Origin: an uncultured Clostridia bacterium
GTDB lineage: Bacteria > Bacillota > Clostridia > UMGS1883
DNA: 24,530 nucleotides
Reading direction: 5' to 3'
Assembly: GCA_947630525.1 (NCBI GenBank)
Contig: CANRHW010000004.1
Coordinates: 1 to 24,530, forward strand
Below the pieces are notes generated by a model, which did not search any database, was not told the DNA's origin, and was given only the letters and a program-made list of their open reading frames with translations. The translations under genes were made by a program, and so were the position numbers. Positions 1 through 7,746 of this stretch are shown one piece after another. The number at the start of each line of letters is the position of its first letter. Position 1 is the first letter of the stretch.

Positions 1-33
1 CTCATCACCTAAGTATATTTTACCACACTTAAT

Positions 34-65
34 GAAAAAAGTCCAGCTTTATGCTGAACCTTTTT
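34..65. terminator. Bidirectional intrinsic terminator
   Basis: A short hairpin (GTCCAGC / GCTGAAC with one G-T wobble, loop TTTAT) sits between an A-run on its left and a T-run on its right, so it reads as a rho-independent terminator on both strands. On minus it would end the lipoprotein gene that stops at 146. On plus it would end a gene lying left of the window. Positions 1-33 hold nothing I can assign. Confidence 0.55.
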
Positions 66-75
66 CGACAGTCTG

Positions 76-113
76 AACCGCCGTTTTATACAAAAACGGC
101 GGTTTTCTTTTGC
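76..113 (+). terminator. Intrinsic terminator, plus orientation
   Basis: A perfect 12-bp stem (AACCGCCGTTTT at 76-87 with its complement at 93-104) closes a short ATACA loop and is followed by TTCTTTTGCTTTT. The T-rich tail is only on the plus side, so it best serves a plus-strand transcript entering from the left. It may back up the hairpin just upstream of it. Confidence 0.65.
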
Positions 114-145
114 TTTTATGCCCTTATACGAATCACCATTATTAT

Positions 146-961
146 TTAAAGGCTTATTTCCGTGCGCTCCCACTTGTCGCCGGTGCGCACCCAGGCGTAA
201 AGAAGCCCAGTCTCTTCGTCGCTCTCCACGCTGTAGGCCTCGTCGTAGACAAAGGTTGTGGCGTCATAGCCGTTTTTGTCAATAAAGCCCCATTTTCCGT
301 CCTTTTTTACGGCCCCGTAGCCATAGGCGAAGCTTTCCGCATCCTCAAAGGGGCCGAACACCTTGTCGCCGGAAACGTTGATATAATACCATTCCCCGTT
401 TTGTAAGGCCGGCATTACGCCGAAGCAGCAATATTTTATCGCGTCGTAAGCCGGTTCGATGACAAATTCGCCGTTTATGTCGATAATGCCGTACTTGCCG
501 TCGAGCTGTACCGCCGCGAAGCCCTCGGTGTATATTTCCGCGTTGTCGTAAACGCGCTCCGTGTTCCAAAGGGTGTTCTCCGTGTCGGGGGCGCTGACGT
601 CCGCTATTACATAGCCCCATTTTTCGCCGTCGGTAGTGGCCGGGGCGATGAACACGCCCTCGTCTACCTCGTAGCCCATGCGCGCTTCGGTAAAGTCCGA
701 CGGAGTGAGCTTTATAACATCGCCGTCGGTATTCTGATATGCGAGACAGTACAGTTCGCCGTCCTTGAGGGGATAAGGTACGCCCTCTTTTTTATCGGCC
801 TCGGCGGTGGCCGCAAAGTATGTGGTGCGGTAGACAACGCCGCTTTTGCTTTCGGCAATGGCCTTGTTGGCAAAGAATTCCTTTTCTTCACGGCTCTGGC
901 ACGCGGTCAGCAGCAACAGCGCCGCCGCTGCCGCGGCGAGGCGCAGCTTGTTATTTATCAT
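146..961 (-). CDS. WG-repeat lipoprotein
   Basis: A 271-residue predicted exported lipoprotein. The N-terminus is a short basic stretch, an alanine/leucine-rich hydrophobic core and a lipobox LTAC with the lipidated cysteine at residue 21. The C-terminal half carries WG-type repeats: YGIIDINGEFVIEPAYD, then a degenerate copy, then DGKWGFIDKNG, each a beta-rich unit of about 45 residues. The family (WG containing repeat) is common on the surface of Firmicutes and Bacteroidetes, where it is thought to mediate binding rather than catalysis; the partner is unknown. The ATG at 961 is supported by GGAGGT nine bases upstream (971-976). The gene stands alone and diverges from the HD-domain gene, with a promoter of its own. 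The localisation is solid; the molecular role is not. Confidence 0.85.
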   Translation of the reverse strand: MINNKLRLAAAAAALLLLTACQSREEKEFFANKAIAESKSGVVYRTTYFAATAEADKKEGVPYPLKDGELYCLAYQNTDGDVIKLTPSDFTEARMGYEVDEGVFIAPATTDGEKWGYVIADVSAPDTENTLWNTERVYDNAEIYTEGFAAVQLDGKYGIIDINGEFVIEPAYDAIKYCCFGVMPALQNGEWYYINVSGDKVFGPFEDAESFAYGYGAVKKDGKWGFIDKNGYDATTFVYDEAYSVESDEETGLLYAWVRTGDKWERTEISL

Positions 962-997
962 ACAAAAATTACCTCCGTATCCTTTGACTTATTATTT

Positions 998-1026
998 ATT
1001 TTATACTAATCGGAGAAAAATTGCAA
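998..1026 (-). promoter_or_regulatory. Sigma-A-like promoter of the WG-repeat lipoprotein
   Basis: On minus, TTGCAA (1026-1021) is followed after 17 bases by TAAAAT (1003-998), with an overlapping TATAAA. It is back-to-back with the promoter of the HD-domain gene, so the AT-rich 125-bp gap is a compact divergent control region. Confidence 0.5.
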
Positions 1027-1034
1027 TATATACC

Positions 1035-1063
1035 TTGAAAAAAATTCACCGTTGTGATAAAAT
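1035..1063 (+). promoter_or_regulatory. Sigma-A promoter with extended -10
   Basis: TTGAAA (1035-1040), a 17-base spacer and TAAAAT (1058-1063) preceded by TG at 1055-1056, an extended -10. It lies 24 bases before the HD-domain start codon and would drive the HD, GNAT and metY genes as one transcript. Confidence 0.7.
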
Positions 1064-1086
1064 AAACGGGAATTGGAGGGAAATAT

Positions 1087-1659
1087 ATGGATATCAGAGA
1101 GAGATACGAGGCGCTCAAAGCCATCGTCACTGAAAGGAAAGCGGAATTTGCGGCCCTGATGGACTTTGTGGAAAACGAAACCTCATACCTGACGGCGCCG
1201 GCCAGCACCCGCTTTCACCTGTGCAGAGAGGGCGGCCTGCTGGAACACAGCGTCAACGTTTGTGAAACTATGCTCAGGCTGCGCGATGCTCTCGCCCCGG
1301 ATATCAGCGCCGAAAGCTGCGTGGTAACGGCCCTGCTCCACGACCTGGGCAAGGCGGGTATGCCCGGGCGGCCCATGTATCTGCCCAATCAGCCCACCGC
1401 CAAGCAGAAACAGTGGGGCTATGGCCCGAACGTTCCTTACCGCACCACCGACAAGCTGACCTATATGAGCGTGCCGGTCCGCAGCCTGTATCTTATCGCG
1501 CCGCGCTTCCCCCTGACCGAGGACGAGGCCCAGGCGATAGTTTACCACGACGGCCAGTATGTGGACGACAATAAGTCCGTAGCCACAAGGGAATGTCCGC
1601 TGCTGCTGCTGTTGTCCTATGCGGACAACTGGAGCTGCTTTGTGACGGAAAAGAAGTGA
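1087..1659 (+). CDS. HD-domain metal-dependent phosphohydrolase
   Basis: A 190-residue soluble protein of the HD superfamily. Expected metal ligands are visible: H54 in LLEHS, the signature pair H85-D86 in ALLHDLGKAG, a further H154-D155 in IVYHDGQ and D180 in LSYAD. Members hydrolyse phosphate esters, typically nucleotides or cyclic nucleotides, but the substrate cannot be read from the sequence. This compact stand-alone form lacks a RelA or CRISPR Cas3 partner domain. GGAGGG seven bases before the ATG fixes the start. The next gene begins four bases after its stop, so the two are probably translated from one message. It resembles small HD hydrolases often annotated only as HD domain-containing protein in Clostridia. 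Confidence 0.85.
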   Translation: MDIRERYEALKAIVTERKAEFAALMDFVENETSYLTAPASTRFHLCREGGLLEHSVNVCETMLRLRDALAPDISAESCVVTALLHDLGKAGMPGRPMYLPNQPTAKQKQWGYGPNVPYRTTDKLTYMSVPVRSLYLIAPRFPLTEDEAQAIVYHDGQYVDDNKSVATRECPLLLLLSYADNWSCFVTEKK

Positions 1660-1663
1660 AGAT

Positions 1664-2167
1664 ATGACGGTACATGAGCTTGCCCCCGGCTACATTGAGG
1701 CCGCCGCGGAAGTATGGAATCAGGTGGTGGAGGATGGCCGGGCTTTCCCGCAGACCGAACTGCTTGACGGACGCAGCGGGGCGGAATTTTTCGCCGCACA
1801 GTCCTTTGTTGGCGTGGCCGAGGAGGACGGAGAGATAGCCGGTCTTTATATTCTGCACCCAAATAACGTCGGCCGCTGCGGCCACATTTGCAACGCCAGT
1901 TATGCCGTGCGCCGGAACCTGCGCGGCAGGGGAATAGGGGAGCTTCTGGTTCGCCACTGCCTCAAAAAGGCGGCGGAGCTGGGCTTTAGAATAATGCAGT
2001 TTAACGCCGTAGTGGCGTCGAACAGCCGCGCTCTCGCCCTGTACGAGCGGCTGGGCTTTGTACGGCTGGGCGTCATACCCGGCGGCTTTCTTAACAAGGA
2101 CGGCATATATGAGGATATAATACCCCACTATTACATTTTGCGAAAGGAAGATGACCATGAATCTTAA
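1664..2167 (+). CDS. GNAT family N-acetyltransferase
   Basis: A 167-residue GCN5-related acetyltransferase. Motif A for acetyl-CoA pyrophosphate binding is RNLRGRGIGELL (about residues 84-95). The C-terminal motif B region reads SRALALYERLGFVRLGVIPGGF, the usual arrangement in small-molecule GNATs of the RimI or phosphinothricin-acetyltransferase type. The substrate is unknown. The ATG is four bases after the HD-domain stop and has only a weak purine-rich AAGTGAAG before it, suggesting translational coupling. Its last codons overlap the start of metY by 11 bases, so it belongs to the same operon, though a role in methionine metabolism is only a guess. Confidence 0.85.
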   Translation: MTVHELAPGYIEAAAEVWNQVVEDGRAFPQTELLDGRSGAEFFAAQSFVGVAEEDGEIAGLYILHPNNVGRCGHICNASYAVRRNLRGRGIGELLVRHCLKKAAELGFRIMQFNAVVASNSRALALYERLGFVRLGVIPGGFLNKDGIYEDIIPHYYILRKEDDHES

Positions 2168-3428
2168 CACTATCTGCGTGCAGACCGGATATGAGCCGAA
2201 GAACGGCGAACCCCGGGTCCTGCCGATCTATCAGAGCACAACCTACAAATACAGCTCCACCGGCGAGGTGGGCGACCTGTTTGACCTGAAAAGCGACGGC
2301 TTTTTCTACACGCGCCTTGCAAATCCCACCTGTGACGCGCCGGAAAAAAAGCTGGCCGCCCTTGAAGGCGGCGTGGGCTGTATGATGACGGCTTCGGGCC
2401 AGAGCGCGTCCCTTATCGCCATACTGAATATCGCCGGCGCCGGGGATCATATTCTTTGCGCGGCCACGGTCTACGGCGGGACTTTTAACCTGTTCAACGT
2501 GACTTTGCGCAAGGTTGGCATCGACTTCACTTTTGTGGACCCCAACGCCCCCATCGAGGAGCTGCGCAGGGAAATACGCCCCAACACCAAGGCGGTGTTC
2601 GGCGAAAGCGTGGCAAATCCCGCCCTTGTGGTGCTGGATATTGAAAAATTTGCCGCTTTGGCTCACGAAAACGGTATTCCGCTCATAGTGGACAATACCT
2701 TCCCAACCCCGATAAACTGCCGGCCCATTGAATGGGGCGCGGACATAGTGGTGCATTCCACCAGCAAGTATCTGGACGGCCACGCTGTCGCTCTGGGCGG
2801 GGCCATCGTTGACAGCGGCAAGTTTGATTGGGCCGCCAGCGGCAAGTTCCCGGAATTTACCACCCCGGACGAAAGCTATCACGGCATAGTTTATACCGAA
2901 CATTTTGGGCCGGCGGCTTTCATTGCCAAGGCCCGGGTGCAGATGATGCGCGACCTTGGCGCTGCGCCCGCCCCAATGAACGGATTTTTGCTGAATATGG
3001 GCATGGAGACCCTGCATCTGCGTATGGAGCGCCACTGTGCCAACGCCCTTGCGGTGGCAAAATATCTCGAAGCCAATGAAAACGTGGAATGGGTGGAATT
3101 CCCCGATTTAGAAAGCAGCAGGTACCACGCCCTGGCCAAAAAGTATATGCCGGGCGGCAGCTGCGGCGTTATATCCTTTGCGGTGAAAGGCGGCAGGGAC
3201 AAGGCCATTAAGTTCATGGACAGTCTTAAGCTGGCCGCCATTGTGGTTCATGTGGCCGATCTGCGCACCAGCGTGCTGCACCCGGCGTCGTCCACCCATC
3301 GCCAGCTTAGCGAGGAACAGCTTGTGGAGTGCGGCGTGCATCCCGGCCAGATACGCATGAGCGTGGGTATCGAGGCCGTAGAGGATATAATCGCCGATTT
3401 GGAGCAGGCTTTTGAAAACATAAAATAA
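2157..3428 (+). CDS. metY: O-acetylhomoserine aminocarboxypropyltransferase
   Basis: A 423-residue cytoplasmic PLP enzyme of the Cys/Met metabolism (gamma) family. It makes homocysteine from O-acetyl-L-homoserine and sulfide, the direct sulfhydrylation route to methionine. The PLP lysine is K204 in VHSTSKYLDGH, and the phosphate-binding region TASGQSASLIAIL and the VDNTFPTP stretch match the family. Length is typical of MetY (about 425-430), longer than MetB or MetC (about 380-395). Two in-frame ATGs lie six bases apart (2151 and 2157). AGGAAG at 2145-2150 abuts the first but is six bases from the second, so 2157 is preferred. The start overlaps the GNAT gene. Substrate preference for the acetyl rather than succinyl ester is inferred from family resemblance. 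Confidence 0.93.
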   Translation: MNLNTICVQTGYEPKNGEPRVLPIYQSTTYKYSSTGEVGDLFDLKSDGFFYTRLANPTCDAPEKKLAALEGGVGCMMTASGQSASLIAILNIAGAGDHILCAATVYGGTFNLFNVTLRKVGIDFTFVDPNAPIEELRREIRPNTKAVFGESVANPALVVLDIEKFAALAHENGIPLIVDNTFPTPINCRPIEWGADIVVHSTSKYLDGHAVALGGAIVDSGKFDWAASGKFPEFTTPDESYHGIVYTEHFGPAAFIAKARVQMMRDLGAAPAPMNGFLLNMGMETLHLRMERHCANALAVAKYLEANENVEWVEFPDLESSRYHALAKKYMPGGSCGVISFAVKGGRDKAIKFMDSLKLAAIVVHVADLRTSVLHPASSTHRQLSEEQLVECGVHPGQIRMSVGIEAVEDIIADLEQAFENIK

Positions 3429-3441
3429 GGGCGCGTTCCTT

Positions 3442-3469
3442 TTGCGAAACTTACAGGCAGGGCTAAAAT
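3442..3469 (+). promoter_or_regulatory. Possible promoter of typA
   Basis: TTGCGA (3442-3447), 16-base spacer and TAAAAT (3464-3469) in the 89-bp gap between metY and typA. The -35 matches only four of six consensus bases. No terminator is visible after metY, so read-through is also possible. Confidence 0.35.
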
Positions 3470-3517
3470 TACGCCGCCTTTGCCGCTTTAACTAATTGAA
3501 TGGAGAGTAAGGACATA

Positions 3518-5344
3518 ATGATTGAACCGAAGAATATAAGAAATATCGCTATAATCGCCCATGTTGACCACGGAAAGACCACTCTTGTGGACGCAATGCT
3601 CCGTCAGAGCGGAGTTTTCCGTGAAAACGAACAGGTAGAGGAAAGGGTCATGGACTCAAATGACCTTGAAAGGGAGAGGGGCATCACCATACTTGCGAAA
3701 AACACCAGCCTCATGTACAACGGCGTCAAGATAAACATAATCGACACCCCCGGCCACGCCGATTTCGGCGGCGAGGTGGAGCGCGGCCTGAAAATGGCCG
3801 ACGGCGTTCTGCTGCTGGTAGACGCCTTTGAGGGCTGTATGCCCCAGACCCGCTTTGTGCTGAAAAAGGCCCTCGCGCTGAACCTGTGCCCAATTATGGT
3901 CATCAATAAAGTGGACCGGCCCAACGCCCGGCCCTATGAGGTCACCGACGAGCTTTTGGAGCTCTTTATAGACCTTGGCGCAACGGACGAGCAACTTGAC
4001 GCCCCCATAGTGTACGTCAGCGGCCGCGACGGCTGGGCAAGCCTTTCTCCGGACAATCATCCCAACGACTTGAAGGTGCTGTTCGATCTGATAGTCGAAA
4101 ATATCCCCGCGCCGGCCGACACCAGGGACGGCGAGTTCCGCATGCTGGTGTCGAACATTGACTACGACAGCTTCACCGGGCGCATTGCCGTGGGCCGCAT
4201 CGACCGGGGCACGGTGAAAACCAATATGCCTATAACCGTTTGCCGTGACAACATGACCCCGTATAATTCCCGCGTGAGCAAGCTGTACTGCTTTACCGAC
4301 CTTAACAGGGAAGCCATAGACGAGGCCTCCGCAGGAGAAATAGTGGCCATAAGCGGCGTGGAAAAAATAAATATCGGCGATACCATCTGTTCCACCGCCC
4401 AGGTGGAGCCGCTGCCCTTTACCCCCGTCGACGAGCCGGTTCTGTCCATGACGTTCAGCGTCAACGACAGTCCCTTTGCCGGACGGGACGGCAATTACGT
4501 CACAAGCCGCCATCTGCGTGACAGGCTCATGCGCGAGCTTGAAAGCAACATCGCCCTCAGGGTGGAGGAGACCGACAGCCCCGACAGCTTTATCGTTTCC
4601 GGCCGCGGCGAGCTGCATCTGAGCGTGCTCATTGAAAATATGCGCCGCCAGGGCTATGAATTTTCCGTCAGCAAGCCCCGGACTATCAATAAAGAAATCG
4701 ACGGCGTGCTCTGCGAGCCCATGGAGCTGCTCACCGTCGATGTGCCCGACGAGTTTACCGGCGTTGTAATGGAGGGTATCGGCAGCCGCAAGGGCACCCT
4801 TGTGAACATGGCCCCCGGCGCGGTGGGCTATACAAAGTTGGAGTTCCGTATTCCGGCCCGGGGGCTAATAGGCTACAGAGGCGAGCTGCTTACGGCAACA
4901 AAGGGCACCGGCGTTATCAATCACGTGTTCGACAGCTATGAGCCTTTTATTCAAGGTGACTTTAATCTCCGCAGCCGGGGCAGCCTTGTCGCCCATGAGG
5001 ACGGTGAATCCGTGGCCTACGGCCTGAACAACTCCCAAGAGAGGGGCACCCTATTTATCGGCCCGGGTGAAAAGGTCTACGAAGGCATGGTAGTGGGCGA
5101 GTGCAGCCGTTTGGAGGATATCGTGGTAAATGTCTGCAAGCGCAAACAGGCCACTAATATGCGGGCGGCAGGCAGCGACGACAATATCCGCCTGACCCCG
5201 CCCAGGATAATGAGCCTTGAAGAGTGCCTTGAATTTATCGGCGACGACGAGCTTTTGGAGGTAACGCCCCACTTCCTGCGCCTGCGCAAAAAGATACTGA
5301 GCACCGAGCTCCGCGCCAAGGACGCCCACAGGAGGAAGATGTGA
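3518..5344 (+). CDS. typA: Translational GTPase TypA/BipA
   Basis: A ribosome-associated GTPase of the EF-G-like family that assists 50S assembly and translation under stress and low temperature. All G motifs are visible: P-loop AHVDHGKTT (residues 14-22), switch I RGITI (54-58), DTPGH (76-80) and NKVD (130-133). The EF-G-like domains and the TypA-specific C-terminus (about residue 380 on, with ARGLIGYRGELLTATKGTG) complete a 608-residue protein, the usual length. An earlier in-frame ATG at 3500 would add MESKDI, but it lacks a ribosome binding site. TAAGGA (3508-3513) four bases before 3518, and the typical family N-terminus ending in IRNIAIIAHVD, favour 3518. It appears monocistronic and glnN has its own promoter. 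No clear terminator follows. Confidence 0.96.
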   Translation: MIEPKNIRNIAIIAHVDHGKTTLVDAMLRQSGVFRENEQVEERVMDSNDLERERGITILAKNTSLMYNGVKINIIDTPGHADFGGEVERGLKMADGVLLLVDAFEGCMPQTRFVLKKALALNLCPIMVINKVDRPNARPYEVTDELLELFIDLGATDEQLDAPIVYVSGRDGWASLSPDNHPNDLKVLFDLIVENIPAPADTRDGEFRMLVSNIDYDSFTGRIAVGRIDRGTVKTNMPITVCRDNMTPYNSRVSKLYCFTDLNREAIDEASAGEIVAISGVEKINIGDTICSTAQVEPLPFTPVDEPVLSMTFSVNDSPFAGRDGNYVTSRHLRDRLMRELESNIALRVEETDSPDSFIVSGRGELHLSVLIENMRRQGYEFSVSKPRTINKEIDGVLCEPMELLTVDVPDEFTGVVMEGIGSRKGTLVNMAPGAVGYTKLEFRIPARGLIGYRGELLTATKGTGVINHVFDSYEPFIQGDFNLRSRGSLVAHEDGESVAYGLNNSQERGTLFIGPGEKVYEGMVVGECSRLEDIVVNVCKRKQATNMRAAGSDDNIRLTPPRIMSLEECLEFIGDDELLEVTPHFLRLRKKILSTELRAKDAHRRKM

Positions 5345-5422
5345 CCGCCGCCCGTTGAATGCTCCGGGGCCTCCGTCTAAATAAAACAGCAAAAAACAAT
5401 TACATTTTGTATAACTTTAACA

Positions 5423-5451
5423 TTGATTATTGCCGTTAACTGGATTATAAT
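5423..5451 (+). promoter_or_regulatory. Sigma-A promoter of the glutamine synthetase gene
   Basis: TTGATT (5423-5428), 17-base spacer and a perfect TATAAT (5446-5451). It lies in an AT-rich stretch 57 bases before the start codon, with an ideal AGGAGGA at 5494-5500. The leader is too short for a riboswitch and I see no clear nitrogen-control operator. Confidence 0.75.
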
Positions 5452-5508
5452 AATTTTGTAAAAAGTGTATACAAGGGAGTATGCATTTATTTTAGGAGGA
5501 TATGTACA

Positions 5509-7608
5509 ATGTCTGAAAACATTACTTCTATTTTTGGCAGCAACGTATTCAACGACTCAGTGATGAGGAACAGGCTCCCCGAAAAGGTTTATAAGGAATT
5601 CCGCAAGACCGTCAAGACCGGCGCTCCGCTGGATGAAGAGGTCGCCGACGTAATCGCGGAATGCATGAAGAACTGGGCCATGGAGCATGGCGCTACCCAT
5701 TATACCCATTGGTTCCAGCCTCTTACGGGCGTAACGGCCGAAAAGCACGACGGCTTTATAGAGCCTGACGGCAACTGCCGCGCCATTATGAGCTTTACCG
5801 GTTCCTCTCTTATCAAGGGCGAACCCGACGCGTCCAGCTTCCCCTCCGGCGGCATCCGCGCCACCTTCGAGGCCAGGGGCTACACCGCTTGGGACTGCTC
5901 TTCGCCGGCTTTCCTAAAGAAAGACCAGGGTACGACCGTACTTTGCATACCTACGGCATTCTGCTCCTACACGGGCGAGGCGCTTGATAAAAAGACTCCT
6001 CTCCTGCGCAGCGCCGAAGCCATCAATAAGCAAGCCTTAAGAGTTCTCCGGGCCCTCGGCGACACCGAGACCAAGCGCGTAATATCCACCGTTGGCGCGG
6101 AGCAGGAATACTTCCTTATAGATAAAAAATCCTATGCCGCACGCAAGGACCTCTTTATCACCGGACGCACCCTTTTCGGAGCGAAGCCTCCCAAGGGTCA
6201 GGAGATGGAGGATCATTATTTCGGCATTATACGCGAACGGGTATCCAAGTTCATGCACGATGTGAACATGGAGCTTTACAAGCTGGGCGTTTTTGCCAAG
6301 ACAGAGCATAACGAGGTTGCACCCTGTCAGCATGAGCTGGCCTGCATTTACAGCGAAAGCAATATCGCCACCGACCATAACCAGCTCGTTATGGAAACGC
6401 TTAAACGCGTGGCCCTGCGCCATGATTTGGTTTGTCTGCTCCACGAAAAGCCCTTCGCCGGCATCAACGGCAGCGGCAAGCACAATAACTGGGCCCTGTC
6501 CACCGACGGCGGCGAAAATCTGCTCAAACCCGGCAAGGACCCCCAGAACAACACCCGCTTTATGTTGTTCCTGGCGGCGGTTATCGAGGCCGTCAACATT
6601 CACGGCGACCTGCTCCGCGCCAGCGCGGCCAATGTGGGCAACGACCACCGTCTTGGCGGCAACGAGGCTCCTCCGAGCATAATTTCCGTATATCTGGGCG
6701 ACGAGCTTGCCGAGGTCGTAGATTCCGTTGTCAGCGGCAAGGAAGCCCCCGTAAAGGGCAAGGAGGAAATGACTTTCGACGTTGCGGCTATTACCAATAT
6801 CGACCGCGACACTACCGACCGCAACCGTACGTCTCCCTTTGCTTTTACTGGCAATAAATTTGAATTCAGAATGGTTGGCTCCTCCGCGTCTATCGCGGGC
6901 CCCAATACGGTCATCAATACTGTGGTGGCCGACAGTCTGCGCAAAATAGCCGATCGGCTCGAAGCCGCCGGCGACGTTCAGGCCGAGGCCAAAGCCATAG
7001 TTAAGGATTTGCTCACCGCCAATAAGCGCATTATCTTTAACGGCGACGGCTACAGCAAGGAGTGGATAGAAGAGGCCGCCCGCCGCGGTCTGCCCAACCT
7101 GCCCCAGTCCATCGACGCTTACCCCGCTTACATAACCGATAAGGCTATCAAGCTTTTTGCGGAAAACAACGTTTACAGCGAGGTAGAGCTGAAGAGCCGC
7201 TATGAGATAAAGATGGAAAAGTTTGTCAAGACTACCAATTATGAGGCTCTGACGATGCTCGATATGGCCCGTCAGGAAATAATTCCTGCCGTTGGCGACT
7301 ACGCCGAGCATTTGGCCGAGGCTAAGTCCCTTATTGAGGAAACCGGCGCCGAAGCCTTTGTCGAAAAGGCTCAGATGGCAAAGGTAATGCCCCTCTACAA
7401 GGAGCTTTACGAGGCTACCGAAACTCTTGACGCCGCCATTAAGGAGGCCGCCGTTGTGGCCGACCTTGACGAGCAGGCCCGTTCTTATAAGAATGGCGTT
7501 ATTACGGCTATGGACGCAGTCCGCGCCGCCGCTGACGCTCTTGAACTCATAGTTCCCAAGGACTTCTGGCCCATGGAAACTTATGCGGACATTCTGTTCT
7601 ATCAATAA
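5509..7608 (+). CDS. glnN: Glutamine synthetase type III
   Basis: A 699-residue type III glutamine synthetase, which condenses glutamate and ammonia with ATP. Length separates it from types I (about 440-470) and II (about 350). Family signatures in order are PSGGIRATFEARGYTAWD near residue 110, GAEQEYFLID with metal-binding glutamates, KTEHNEVAPCQHELA, the ATP-loop region FAGINGSGKHNNWAL, and NDHRLGGNEAPPSIIS. The C-terminal third is the alpha-helical extension particular to GSIII. The enzyme is usually a double-ring dodecamer. The start is fixed by AGGAGGA eight bases upstream. The gene is flanked by its own promoter and a terminator-like hairpin, so it is monocistronic, and it is probably the cell's main ammonium-assimilating enzyme or one of several. 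Confidence 0.96.
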   Translation: MSENITSIFGSNVFNDSVMRNRLPEKVYKEFRKTVKTGAPLDEEVADVIAECMKNWAMEHGATHYTHWFQPLTGVTAEKHDGFIEPDGNCRAIMSFTGSSLIKGEPDASSFPSGGIRATFEARGYTAWDCSSPAFLKKDQGTTVLCIPTAFCSYTGEALDKKTPLLRSAEAINKQALRVLRALGDTETKRVISTVGAEQEYFLIDKKSYAARKDLFITGRTLFGAKPPKGQEMEDHYFGIIRERVSKFMHDVNMELYKLGVFAKTEHNEVAPCQHELACIYSESNIATDHNQLVMETLKRVALRHDLVCLLHEKPFAGINGSGKHNNWALSTDGGENLLKPGKDPQNNTRFMLFLAAVIEAVNIHGDLLRASAANVGNDHRLGGNEAPPSIISVYLGDELAEVVDSVVSGKEAPVKGKEEMTFDVAAITNIDRDTTDRNRTSPFAFTGNKFEFRMVGSSASIAGPNTVINTVVADSLRKIADRLEAAGDVQAEAKAIVKDLLTANKRIIFNGDGYSKEWIEEAARRGLPNLPQSIDAYPAYITDKAIKLFAENNVYSEVELKSRYEIKMEKFVKTTNYEALTMLDMARQEIIPAVGDYAEHLAEAKSLIEETGAEAFVEKAQMAKVMPLYKELYEATETLDAAIKEAAVVADLDEQARSYKNGVITAMDAVRAAADALELIVPKDFWPMETYADILFYQ

Positions 7609-7621
7609 TTTTAACATGGAA

Positions 7622-7677
7622 TAACCATTAAGGCCCAAAGCGTATCCCACACTTTGGGCCTTAAGAATGGTAATTTT
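7622..7677 (+). terminator. Intrinsic terminator after glnN
   Basis: A perfect 13-bp stem (TTAAGGCCCAAAG at 7628-7640 with its complement at 7652-7664) is extended after a small bulge by ACCATT/AATGGT and followed by AATTTT. The short T-run makes it moderate in strength. Confidence 0.7.
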
Positions 7678-7746
7678 ACCATATGATGGGGGCTCGTTGG
7701 GCTCTCCCCGCGATGTCAACAATAACCCAACAAAGGGGATATGACT

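Noticed and set aside
1..33. Start of a minus-strand gene leaving the window (AGGTG then ATG at 5-3)
   Set aside because: The ribosome binding site would touch the start codon and only one codon is visible.
6037..7722. Long minus-strand open frame antisense to the glutamine synthetase gene
   Set aside because: Its translation shows no family feature, and the plus strand encodes a complete, well-conserved GSIII; such mirror frames are expected in GC-rich coding DNA.
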